A stretch of 9,868 bases of DNA from Nevskiales bacterium (lineage in GTDB: Bacteria; Pseudomonadota; Gammaproteobacteria; Nevskiales; Nevskiaceae): positions 1 through 9,868 of the forward strand of contig JAKEEJ010000071.1 of the NCBI GenBank assembly GCA_022616655.1. The letters are read 5' to 3'. The translations under genes and the position numbers were made by a program. This document shows, piece after piece, positions 1 to 6,078 of this stretch. How positions within the stretch are numbered: position 1 is the stretch's first letter; each line of letters starts with the position of its first letter. Below the pieces are notes generated by a model. It was not told the origin of the DNA. It saw nothing but the letters and a program-made list of their open reading frames with translations, and made no database searches.

Positions 1-852
1 AGCTCCTATCCGATTCAGGAAGACGGGCGCATCCGCGGCGCCGTGGTCACCTTTGTAGACATCAGTACGCGCAAGCGGGCCGAAGACACGCTGCAGCATT
101 CCCGCGCCGAGCTGGAACAGCGCGTGGGTGAGCGTACGCGCGAGCTGTCCGCGGCGCTGGACGCGCTGGGGGAATCCAATCAGCGTCTGCGTCAGTTGTC
201 GGCCCACCTCGAAGGGGTGCGCGAGAACGAGCGCGCGCGCATTGCCCGGGAAATCCACGACCAGCTCGGCAGCGTGCTGGTCGCGCTCAAGCTGGACCTG
301 GGCTGGCTGCGGGGGCGCTTGTCGCCGCAGCCCGAGCTCGCGGCCAAGGCCGGCGCCATGGCCGGACTGATTGACACGGCGGTTGGCGATCTGGGCCGCA
401 TCATCACCGATTTGCGGCCCTCGATTCTCGATCACCAGGGGTTGTGGGCCGCACTGGAGTGGCAGGCCCGGGAATTCCTGCAGACCACCGGTCTGCGCGG
501 CGGGTTGCATCTGGAAATCGCCGACACCGTGCCGCCGCCGGAAGGGCCCGTGGCGATCGCGGCGTATCGCATCTTTCAGGAAATGCTCAACAACGTTGCA
601 CGGCACGCCAGCGCCACCGCGGTGGAAATGCAGATCGGCGCGACGTCCGAAGCCATGACGATCAAAGTGCGCGACAACGGCCGCGGCATCACACTTAAGC
701 AGATGCAGCACCCCGGGGCCCACGGCGTGCTCGGCATGAGCGAACGCGCCCGTCACTTCGGCGGGCGCCTGTCCATCGGGCCCGCCGCCACCGGCGGTAC
801 GCGCGTCGTCGTGCGCTTGCCGCTGTTCTTCTCTCCCACCGAACGGCCATGA
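1..852 (+). CDS. PAS-domain sensor histidine kinase, NarX/UhpB-like (HisKA_3), 5'-truncated by window edge
   Basis: The reading frame is open from base 1, so the gene starts outside the window; 283 residues are visible. The first about 22 residues look like the last strand of a PAS domain ending in VTFVDIS. A coiled-coil linker follows (about residues 30-75), then the HisKA_3 dimerisation box with REIHDQLGS; the phospho-accepting His is encoded at 256-258. The HATPase_c domain shows the N box (EMLNNVARHAS), the G1 box (VRDNGRGI) and a G2-like HGVLGMSERA near the end. This order is that of NarX/DegS-type kinases, which autophosphorylate on His and pass the phosphate to NarL/FixJ regulators. 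No membrane segment is visible in the part present. The stop overlaps the next gene's start (ATGA), so the two are translationally coupled. The signal it senses cannot be read from this fragment. Confidence 0.93.
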   Translation, partial: SSYPIQEDGRIRGAVVTFVDISTRKRAEDTLQHSRAELEQRVGERTRELSAALDALGESNQRLRQLSAHLEGVRENERARIAREIHDQLGSVLVALKLDLGWLRGRLSPQPELAAKAGAMAGLIDTAVGDLGRIITDLRPSILDHQGLWAALEWQAREFLQTTGLRGGLHLEIADTVPPPEGPVAIAAYRIFQEMLNNVARHASATAVEMQIGATSEAMTIKVRDNGRGITLKQMQHPGAHGVLGMSERARHFGGRLSIGPAATGGTRVVVRLPLFFSPTERP

Positions 853-1490
853 TCCGCCTGCTGATCTGTGACGACCACGCACTGGTGCGCGAGGGCTTTA
901 AACAGATTCTGGCCGACGCCCCCGATCTGGCGGTGGTCGGTGAGGCCGCCGACGGGCCGGAGGCGATGCGGCTCGTCCGCCACGGCAGAATTGACGTCGT
1001 GTTGCTCGACATCGCCCTCCCGGGCCGCGACGGGCTCGACGTGCTGAAGCAATTGCGCGGGGAATTCCCCCGTTTGCCGGTGCTGATCGTCTCCACGTAC
1101 CCGGAAAAACAGTACGCCCTGCGCAGCCTGCGTCTTGGGGCTTCCGGGTACCTGAACAAGGGCGCCGATCCGGCGGAGCTGATTCTCGCCATCCACAAGG
1201 TGGCCCAAGGCCGCTTGTTTGTGAGCCCCACGGTGGCCGAATCGCTGGCGAACGCCCTGTGCCGGAATTCGGATCAGCCGCCGCACGAGCGGCTGTCGGC
1301 GCGCGAATACCAGGTATTCATATTGATCGCCGGCGGCAAATCGTTGAGTGAAATCGCCGCACAGCTCTCGCTGAGCCTCAATACCGTCAGCACCTATCGG
1401 GCACGCATCATGGAAAAGGTCGAAACTCACAACGACGTCGAAACCGCGCTCTACGCGGTGCGGCATCAGCTGGTCAGCATGTACGGGTGA
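849..1490 (+). CDS. NarL/FixJ (LuxR-HTH) response regulator
   Basis: The product is 213 aa, the normal length for the family. The receiver domain (about residues 1-120) has the acidic pair D8/D9, the phosphorylatable D54 in VVLLDIALPG, a Ser at the switch position (VSTYP, about 82) and the conserved K104 in YLNKGA. A LuxR-type helix-turn-helix covers about residues 148-208: LSAREYQV, then SEIAAQLSLSLNTVSTY as the recognition unit, then an RIMEK helix. It is the cognate regulator of the kinase gene upstream, whose stop codon it overlaps by 4 nt. It should bind DNA as a dimer after phosphorylation. The cyanate operon begins only about 88 nt downstream on the same strand, so control of that operon by this pair is plausible, but this is inference from position only. 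Confidence 0.95.
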   Translation: MIRLLICDDHALVREGFKQILADAPDLAVVGEAADGPEAMRLVRHGRIDVVLLDIALPGRDGLDVLKQLRGEFPRLPVLIVSTYPEKQYALRSLRLGASGYLNKGADPAELILAIHKVAQGRLFVSPTVAESLANALCRNSDQPPHERLSAREYQVFILIAGGKSLSEIAAQLSLSLNTVSTYRARIMEKVETHNDVETALYAVRHQLVSMYG

Positions 1491-1504
1491 CCGCCCGTCC
1501 GGGT

Positions 1505-1516
1505 GACGCGCGTGTC
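1505..1516. promoter_or_regulatory. Imperfect palindrome upstream of the cyanate cluster, possible operator
   Basis: The 12-bp sequence GACGCGCGTGTC matches its own reverse complement at 10 of 12 positions. It lies between the response-regulator stop and the start of the DJ-1/PfpI gene. The 8-mer CGGGTGAC occurs at 1484-1491 and again at 1500-1507, the second copy overlapping this palindrome. The gap is the only place where an operon-specific promoter or operator could sit, but no convincing -35/-10 pair is seen in it. Binding by the adjacent response regulator is a guess. Confidence 0.22.
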
Positions 1517-1553
1517 GCAGCATTACTACATGATCTTTGAACTTTGTGCGATA

Positions 1554-1571
1554 CGCCGCCGGCCGGCGGTG
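1554..1571 (+). promoter_or_regulatory. GC-rich hairpin over the ribosome-binding region of the cyanate cluster's first gene
   Basis: CCGCCGGCCGGCGG (1556-1569) is a perfect 14-bp palindrome. In RNA it extends by a G-U and a C-G pair to a 7-bp stem (1554-1560 with 1565-1571) closed by a GGCC tetraloop. The only Shine-Dalgarno-like run ahead of the ATG at 1579 (GGCGGTGG, about 1565-1572) forms the 3' arm, so the fold would hide it. It may limit translation initiation or serve as a protein site. It may also be chance in GC-rich DNA. Confidence 0.3.
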
Positions 1572-1578
1572 GCCTAGC

Positions 1579-2280
1579 ATGGATGGCATGACCCAGACCC
1601 TCAAGGCAGGATTCCGCCTTGGCATTTACGTGTTCAAAGACGCGGAGATCGTGGACTTTGCCGCGCCCCACGGCGTGTTCTCGGTGGCGCGCCGCTACGA
1701 TCCCGAGCTCGACGTGTTCCTGATCGCGGACAGCCATCGACCGGTGCAGGCGCAGGCGGGGTTCACGGTACTGCCAAATTATTCGTTCGGCGACGGACCG
1801 GCCATGGACGCCTTTCTGATCCCCGGCGGGTTTGGCACGCGCCAGGAGATGCACAACACGCGCCTGTTCTCGTACATCTGGAGCCTGCCCGAGGCCTGTC
1901 TGCTCACCAGCGTCTGCACCGGCTCGTGGATCTACGCACGCATGGGGTTGCTCGACGGCCTGTCCGCGACCAACCGAAAGGAGCCAGACCGGCTCGAATC
2001 GTCCTCGCTTGGCATGGTGCCCATTGACCGCCTCGCCCGACTGGCACCCCAGTGCCGCGTATCGCGAGCGCGCGTGGTGGACGCGGGCCGCCTCATTACC
2101 GCCGGCGGCATCGCCGCCGGCATGGAGATGGGGTTTCACCTGCTGCGCCGTGCCGGGTACGCCGAAGACTGGATCGCCGACGTCGCGCGCACCATGGAAT
2201 ACACGGCCGCCTACGAGCTTTACCGCCGAGACGTGGAGTACACCCCGTCCGGCCTTCGTTCACTGGAATCCGTCCGTTAA
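1579..2280 (+). CDS. DJ-1/PfpI family protein, isonitrile hydratase/GlxA N-domain-like
   Basis: With the ATG at 1579 the product is 233 aa. A TTG at 1537 would add 14 residues but has no ribosome site and no family-like sequence; ATG 1588 is also possible. The fold is a single DJ-1/PfpI domain: IVDFAAPHGVFS near residues 24-35, IPGGFGT at 81-87 and the nucleophile elbow SVCTGS with Cys113, followed by GLLDG. The His of the ATTHW motif found after the elbow in GlxA-type regulators is absent; the sequence reads ATNRKEPD. There is no AraC helix-turn-helix, so it is not a GlxA-type transcription factor. The length and Cys resemble the isonitrile hydratase (InhA) branch, which hydrates R-NC to N-substituted formamides, but the substrate here is unknown. 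It ends 15 nt before the cyanate binding-protein gene and is probably co-transcribed with it. Confidence is high for the family and low for the reaction. Confidence 0.88.
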   Translation: MDGMTQTLKAGFRLGIYVFKDAEIVDFAAPHGVFSVARRYDPELDVFLIADSHRPVQAQAGFTVLPNYSFGDGPAMDAFLIPGGFGTRQEMHNTRLFSYIWSLPEACLLTSVCTGSWIYARMGLLDGLSATNRKEPDRLESSSLGMVPIDRLARLAPQCRVSRARVVDAGRLITAGGIAAGMEMGFHLLRRAGYAEDWIADVARTMEYTAAYELYRRDVEYTPSGLRSLESVR

Positions 2281-2295
2281 TCGGAGAATCGCGCC

Positions 2296-3651
2296 ATGTC
2301 TCTCTTCAAGAATCCGTTTGATCCGAAACAGAAACTGACGTGCGCCTGCGGCGGGCACGCAAGCCCGGAAGCACACGCCGCGGCCCAGACGCTGTCGCTC
2401 GAGCAGACGCATCGCCGTGTGCTCGAGAGTGCCGCCCTGCGCGCCGTGTTTCCGAAGGATGCCGACCGGCGCCGTTTTCTGCAGGCGGTCGGTGCCACCG
2501 GCGCGGCCACCCTGCTGTCGCAGTTCTTTCCGTTCGGTTCGCTGCAGGCGATTGCCGCCGAGGCCGGCCCCCTTGAGAAAAAAGACCTCAAGGTCGGCTT
2601 CATCCCCATCACCTGCGCCACGCCCATCATCATGGCCGATCCGCTCGGCTTCTATAAGAAATACGGGTTGAATGTCGAAGTCGTGAAAACCGCGGGCTGG
2701 GCGGTGGTCCGCGACAAAACACTCAACAAGGAATACGACGCGGCGCACATGCTCTCGCCGATGCCGCTCGCCATCACCGTCGGTGCCGGCTCGGTGGCGC
2801 AGCCGTACTACATGGGCGCGGTTGAGAACATTAACGGCCAGGCCATCACGCTGTCGCTCAAGCATAGGGACAAGCGCGATCCGAAGCAGTGGAAGGGTAT
2901 GAAGTTCGCCGTGCCGTTCGATTATTCGATGCACAACTTTCTGCTGCGCTACTACCTCGCCGAACACGGCGTGGATCCGGACAAGGACGTGCAGATCCGG
3001 GCGGTCCCACCGCCCGAAATGGTCGCCAACATGCGCGCCGACAACGTGGACGGTTTTCTCGCGCCCGATCCGGTGAATCAGCGCGCCGTGTTCGAGGGGG
3101 TGGGCTTTATTCACCTGTTGTCGAAGGACATCTGGGACGGTCATCCGTGTTGTGCTTTCTCGGCGAGCGAGGAGTTCGCCAAGAGCGCGCCCAACACGTT
3201 TGCGGCGCTGTTCAAGGCGATCGTCGATGCCACGCATTACTCGTCCAAGAAGGAAAATCGCGCCGAGATCGCCAAGGCCATCGCGCCCAAAAACTACCTC
3301 AACCAGCCCGAAGAAGTCGTGACAGCGATCCTCACCGGTCAGTTCGACGACGGCCTCGGCAACAGAATGAACGTCCCGGACCGCATCGATTTCGACCCGT
3401 TTCCGTGGCACTCGATGGGCGTGTGGATTCTGACGCAGATGAAGCGCTGGGGGTACATCAAGGGCGACGTGGATTACAAAAAGATCGCCGAACAGGTGTT
3501 CCGCGCCGCCGACTGCGGCAAGCTGATGCAGGAACTGGGCTATGCCCCGCCGGCAACGACGTACCGCAAGCACACGATCATGGGCAAGGTGTTCGATCCG
3601 GACAAGCCCAAGGCGTACCTGAAGAGCTTCAAGATCGGCAAGTCGGCGTAG
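2296..3651 (+). CDS. cynA: Cyanate/nitrate-type ABC transporter substrate-binding protein (NrtA/CmpA/CynA family), Tat-exported
   Basis: The product is 451 aa, with ATG at 2296 behind a CGGAG ribosome site. The mature domain (about residue 91 on) has the NrtA/CmpA-type pattern: LKVGFIPITCATPIIMAD, an AAHMLSPMPLAI stretch, PFDYSMHNFLLRYY and the HPCCAFSAS segment. Binding proteins of this family take nitrate, bicarbonate or cyanate to their ABC permease. Cyanate is inferred here from the cyanase gene in the same operon. Export is probably by Tat: RRRFLQ at 58-63, a hydrophobic stretch (66-86), and an AxA-type cleavage region near 85-90. Unusually, about 57 residues precede the twin arginines, including CACGGH (16-21), a possible metal or Fe-S ligand set that would be left in the signal peptide. 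Three genes for permease, ATPase and cyanase follow directly. Nitrate is the main alternative substrate. Confidence 0.9.
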   Translation: MSLFKNPFDPKQKLTCACGGHASPEAHAAAQTLSLEQTHRRVLESAALRAVFPKDADRRRFLQAVGATGAATLLSQFFPFGSLQAIAAEAGPLEKKDLKVGFIPITCATPIIMADPLGFYKKYGLNVEVVKTAGWAVVRDKTLNKEYDAAHMLSPMPLAITVGAGSVAQPYYMGAVENINGQAITLSLKHRDKRDPKQWKGMKFAVPFDYSMHNFLLRYYLAEHGVDPDKDVQIRAVPPPEMVANMRADNVDGFLAPDPVNQRAVFEGVGFIHLLSKDIWDGHPCCAFSASEEFAKSAPNTFAALFKAIVDATHYSSKKENRAEIAKAIAPKNYLNQPEEVVTAILTGQFDDGLGNRMNVPDRIDFDPFPWHSMGVWILTQMKRWGYIKGDVDYKKIAEQVFRAADCGKLMQELGYAPPATTYRKHTIMGKVFDPDKPKAYLKSFKIGKSA

Positions 3652-3663
3652 GACGCTCGACGC

Positions 3664-4455
3664 ATGCTGCCGCTTCCGCTGCGCGCGGCGATTCTGTCGT
3701 TGGCGCTGCTGGTCATCCTGCTCGGGGCCTGGGAGCTGGCGACCCAGGTGCCGGCCGGCGCGGCTTCGCCGGGTGCGCGGTTACCAGGGCCGTCGAAAGT
3801 GGCCGTTCATGCCTGGCAGGAGCTGCGCGATCCGTTTTACGACGCCGGCCCCAACGACAAAGGCATCGGCATCCAGTTGGCGTACTCGCTTGCGCGCGTG
3901 CTCGGCGGTTACATGCTGGCAGCACTGGTCGCCGTTCCATCCGGCTTTGTCATCGGCATGTCGGCGCTGTGGCGCAAGGCGCTCGACCCTTACATCCAGG
4001 TGTTACGACCGATTTCACCGCTGGCGTGGATGCCGCTGGCGCTGTTCGTCATCCGGGACTCGGCCGCGTCGTCCATTTTCGTCATTTTCATCTGTTCCAT
4101 CTGGCCGATGCTGATCAACACGGCTTTCGGCGTGGCGGGCGTGCGGCGCGATTACATCAACGTCGCACGCACGCACGAGCTGTCGCGCGTTGAAACCGCA
4201 CTCCGGGTGATCCTGCCGGCCGCCGCGCCGACGATTTTCACCGGCATGCGCATCGCCATTGGCATTTCGTGGCTGGTGATCGTCGCCGCCGAGATGCTCG
4301 TCGGCGGCACCGGCATCGGCTATTACGTGTGGAACGAGTGGAACAATCTGAATCTCTCCAGCGTGATTTTCTCCATCCTCATGATCGGCCTGGTGGGCAT
4401 GCTGCTGGATCAGGCTCTGGCGCGCGCCGCACGGCTGGTGCAGTACGTGGACTGA
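3664..4455 (+). CDS. cynB: ABC transporter permease, NrtB/CmpB/CynB family
   Basis: The product is 263 aa, a single BPD_transp_1 permease that would work as a homodimer in the inner membrane. Hydrophobic segments lie at about residues 8-24, 80-100, 118-130, 136-156, 195-212 and 232-250. The cytoplasmic EAA loop that docks the ATPase is at about 167-187 (VARTHELSRV to VILPAA), followed by TIFTGMRIAIGISWL, the usual sequence in nitrate, taurine and cyanate permeases. ATG at 3664 follows the binding-protein stop by 12 nt with only a weak ribosome site (GGAC), which suggests coupled translation. The ATPase gene begins 7 nt downstream. It forms the translocation channel for the ligand delivered by the upstream binding protein. 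Confidence 0.93.
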   Translation: MLPLPLRAAILSLALLVILLGAWELATQVPAGAASPGARLPGPSKVAVHAWQELRDPFYDAGPNDKGIGIQLAYSLARVLGGYMLAALVAVPSGFVIGMSALWRKALDPYIQVLRPISPLAWMPLALFVIRDSAASSIFVIFICSIWPMLINTAFGVAGVRRDYINVARTHELSRVETALRVILPAAAPTIFTGMRIAIGISWLVIVAAEMLVGGTGIGYYVWNEWNNLNLSSVIFSILMIGLVGMLLDQALARAARLVQYVD

Positions 4456-4462
4456 CGGTTTC

Positions 4463-5377
4463 ATGGCCGAAGCGTTTCTCAAAGTGCAGGACCTCGCGCG
4501 CCGCTACCCGGGCGGAAAGCGGGGCGATGCCGTCTTCACCGTGTTCGAGCAGGTCAACTTCTCAATCCGCAAGGGCGAGTTCGTCTGCATGATCGGCCAT
4601 TCGGGCTGCGGGAAAACGACCATTCTCAACGTGCTGGCCGGGCTCGACCGCGCCAGCGACGGCGTCTGCATCATGGACGGCCGCGAGATCGCCGGCCCCA
4701 GTCTGGACCGCGGCGTGATCTTCCAGAACCACAGCCTGCTGCCGTGGCATTCGGCGCTGAAGAACGTCACGTTCGCCGTGGCCGCGCGCCATCGAGACTG
4801 GAATCGGAGGCAGGTGCTGGAGCACAGCCAGAAGTACCTCGAACGGGTCGGTCTCAGGGGCAGCGAGGCGCGCCGGCCGGCACAACTCTCCGGCGGCATG
4901 CGCCAGCGTGTCGGCATCGCACGCGCTTTTGCCATCGAACCGAAGCTGTTGCTGATGGACGAGCCGTTTGGCGCGCTCGACGCGTTGACACGCGGCAACA
5001 TCCAGGAAGAGCTGATCCGGATCTGGAGCAAAACCCACCAGACGGTGTTCATGATCACACACGATGTGGACGAAGCCATTCTGCTCGCCGACCGCATCCT
5101 GCTCATGACCAACGGTCCGGAGGCACGCATTGCCGAGTCGGTCGTGGTGGACCTTCCGCGCCCGCGTGACCGCACACAGATCATCCATCTGCCGGCGTAC
5201 TACGCCATCCGCAATCACCTGATCGAGTTCCTGGTCCGGCGTTCGAAGGACTTTCTGCGGCATCCGCCCGCCGGATTCGACCCGCGCAATCCGCCGACCG
5301 TCCAGCCCGGGCTGGAGACGGCCGTTTTTACCGCTCCCGGTCCCAGTTCCCCACGCGCACACAGGAGTGCACCATGA
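4463..5377 (+). CDS. cynD: ABC transporter ATP-binding protein, NrtD/CmpD/CynD family
   Basis: The product is 304 aa. All ATPase motifs are intact: Walker A GHSGCGKT (45-52), Q-loop Q88 in VIFQNHSLLPW, signature LSGGM (142-146), Walker B LLLMDEP (162-168) and H-switch His200 in ITHDVDEA. FQNHSLLPW and the EPFGALDALTR stretch are typical of the nitrate/sulfonate/taurine/cyanate class. It powers uptake through the upstream permease. After the catalytic domain about 50 Pro/Ala/Arg-rich residues (from about 255) form a low-complexity tail that carries the next gene's ribosome site. It is a single-domain ATPase with no fused binding domain like that of NrtC. The stop overlaps the cyanase start (ATGA), giving strict translational coupling. 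Confidence 0.95.
   Translation: MAEAFLKVQDLARRYPGGKRGDAVFTVFEQVNFSIRKGEFVCMIGHSGCGKTTILNVLAGLDRASDGVCIMDGREIAGPSLDRGVIFQNHSLLPWHSALKNVTFAVAARHRDWNRRQVLEHSQKYLERVGLRGSEARRPAQLSGGMRQRVGIARAFAIEPKLLLMDEPFGALDALTRGNIQEELIRIWSKTHQTVFMITHDVDEAILLADRILLMTNGPEARIAESVVVDLPRPRDRTQIIHLPAYYAIRNHLIEFLVRRSKDFLRHPPAGFDPRNPPTVQPGLETAVFTAPGPSSPRAHRSAP
5363..5367 (+). promoter_or_regulatory. Strong Shine-Dalgarno of cyanase
   Basis: AGGAG sits 6 nt ahead of the ATG at 5374, inside the 3' end of the ATPase gene. It is the best ribosome site in the operon and fixes the cyanase start. It suggests that the enzyme is translated at a higher rate than the transporter parts. Confidence 0.7.
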
Positions 5378-5817
5378 ACCGTTGTGAAGTCACCGAACAG
5401 ATCGTTGCCGCCAGGATCAGAAAAGGCATCAAGTGGGCCGAGGTCGCCAAGACCCTGGGCCTCAGCAAGGAATGGGTCACCGCCGGCCTGCTCGGCCAGA
5501 TGACCTTCACCCGCGCGCAGGCCGAGATCATCGGCAAGACGTTCGATCTTTCCGCCGAAGCCGTGGCACTGCTGCAAACCGTTCCATACAAGGGCTCGCT
5601 GCCGACGGCGATTCCCACCGATCCGCTCGTCTACCGTTTCTATGAGCTGATCAACGTGTACGGATCCACGATCAAGGAACTCATCCACGAAGAATTCGGC
5701 GACGGCATCATGAGCGCGATTGATTTCTCCATGGACCTCAAGCGCACGCCGGACCCCAAGGGCGACCGCGTGCACATTGTCATGAGCGGCAAGTTCCTGC
5801 CCTACAAGACGTATTAA
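5374..5817 (+). CDS. cynS: Cyanate hydratase (cyanase)
   Basis: This is cyanase (EC 4.2.1.104): cyanate plus bicarbonate gives carbamate, which decays to ammonia and CO2. The product is 147 aa (E. coli 156). The N-terminal helical domain (1-75) contains the KEWVTAGLLGQ segment. The C-terminal catalytic domain has PTDPLVYRFYE, VYGSTIKELIHEEFGDGIMS and the end GKFLPYKTY, all closely matching E. coli CynS. The catalytic triad is present with the right spacing: R88, E91 and S114, equal to E. coli R96, E99 and S122. The enzyme is cytoplasmic and a decamer in known cases. The ATG overlaps the ATPase stop. No carbonic anhydrase (cynT) or LysR-type cynR lies in the window, unlike the E. coli cyn operon. 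The TAA stop lies within the terminal repeat of the element that follows, yet the protein is full length. Confidence 0.98.
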   Translation: MNRCEVTEQIVAARIRKGIKWAEVAKTLGLSKEWVTAGLLGQMTFTRAQAEIIGKTFDLSAEAVALLQTVPYKGSLPTAIPTDPLVYRFYELINVYGSTIKELIHEEFGDGIMSAIDFSMDLKRTPDPKGDRVHIVMSGKFLPYKTY

Positions 5818-5829
5818 CCCGCATTTCTC
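5814..5829 (+). repeat. Left terminal inverted repeat, containing the cynS stop codon
   Basis: This is a 16-nt arm, perfectly complementary to 6054-6069. The cyanase TAA stop (5815-5817) lies inside the TTAA. Directly inside the arm follows CACAGAGG, which is only partly matched at the other end (CCTGC). Confidence 0.85.
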
Positions 5830-5837
5830 ACAGAGGC

Positions 5838-5922
5838 GCCGGAGCCTCCGCTGCCGGTCGAGAGTCCCCGAGCCGTTTCCCGAACCGCACATCGATGACA
5901 CCGTGTCATGGGAGGCTCCGGC
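5838..5922. repeat. Internal inverted repeat pair of the mini-element
   Basis: GCCGGAGCCTCC (5838-5849) is the exact reverse complement of GGAGGCTCCGGC (5911-5922), enclosing 61 nt. Within the enclosed part, ATGACAC-C-GTGTCAT (5895-5909) is a perfect 7-bp-arm palindrome directly beside the right arm. These give the left half of the element its own stem-loop. Confidence 0.75.
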
Positions 5923-5928
5923 TGGATC

Positions 5929-6013
5929 GGCGCTGGCCTGTCTGCGGGCCGCCTGGCTTGGCCTTCACTCGGGCCATAGCCGGAACTATGGCCGCTCGCT
6001 CCAGGCCAGCGCC
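5929..6013. repeat. Internal nested hairpin of the mini-element
   Basis: GGCGCTGGCCTG (5929-5940) pairs perfectly with CAGGCCAGCGCC (6002-6013). In the middle, GGCCATAG (5972-5979) pairs with CTATGGCC (5986-5993) around a 6-nt loop, CCGGAA. The two pairs are concentric, so this half folds as one arm. It has no T-run after the stem, so it is not a classical intrinsic terminator, but it lies just after cynS and could shape or stabilise the 3' end of the operon mRNA. Confidence 0.7.
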
Positions 6014-6053
6014 ATCCGGCTCCTCGCCGACGGCTATCGCTCGATCTCCCTGC

Positions 6054-6069
6054 GAGAAATGCGGGTTAA
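6054..6069 (-). repeat. Right terminal inverted repeat
   Basis: GAGAAATGCGGGTTAA, the exact reverse complement of 5814-5829. It ends 50 nt before the likely start of the exonuclease gene. Confidence 0.85.
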
Positions 6070-6078
6070 CCGTCCGGA

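Larger units (their letters stand above)
5814..6069. mobile_element. MITE-like element with perfect 16-bp terminal inverted repeats and TTAA ends
   Basis: TTAACCCGCATTTCTC (5814-5829) is repeated as its exact reverse complement at 6054-6069, 256 bp outer to outer. If the TTAA at each end is a duplicated 4-bp target, the element proper is 248 bp (5818-6065) with 12-bp inverted ends starting CCC. The interior is rich in further inverted pairs and could fold into one long hairpin. No transposase gene is present; short open frames cross it but carry no recognisable domain. This fills the only long gene-free stretch in the window (5818-6119). TTAA target use is known for the piggyBac superfamily and reported for IS1380-related elements, so a non-autonomous relative of those is possible. 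No second copy is in the window, so mobility is inferred from structure alone. Confidence 0.6.

Noticed and set aside
1524..1540. A NarL heptamer (TACYNMT) site at TACTACA, 1524-1530
   Set aside because: It matches 6 of 7 positions only, and the expected inverted partner after 2 nt is absent, so it is not a 7-2-7 NarL site.
1491..1578. A sigma-70 promoter for the cyanate operon (TTGAAC at 1537)
   Set aside because: The hexamer 17 nt downstream falls in the GC palindrome and has no -10 character; other pairs have wrong spacing. The real promoter may be upstream in the two-component genes or be of another sigma type.
1579..2280. Annotation as a GlxA-type AraC-family transcription regulator
   Set aside because: The DJ-1/PfpI domain fills the protein; no C-terminal helix-turn-helix follows and the stop is at residue 234.
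2260..3573. A 437-codon open frame on the - strand opposite the binding-protein gene
   Set aside because: It is an antisense shadow of cynA in GC-rich DNA; its translation is His/Arg/Val-rich without any domain, while the + strand frame matches a known family over its full length.
2889..4193. A 434-codon + strand open frame crossing cynA and cynB
   Set aside because: It is out of frame with two well-recognised genes and has an Arg/Gly-rich composition typical of frame-shifted GC-rich DNA.
5814..6069. A CRISPR array or tRNA-like cluster in the hairpin-rich gap
   Set aside because: The repeats are inverted pairs of different sequence, not regularly spaced direct repeats, and no cloverleaf with anticodon arm can be drawn.
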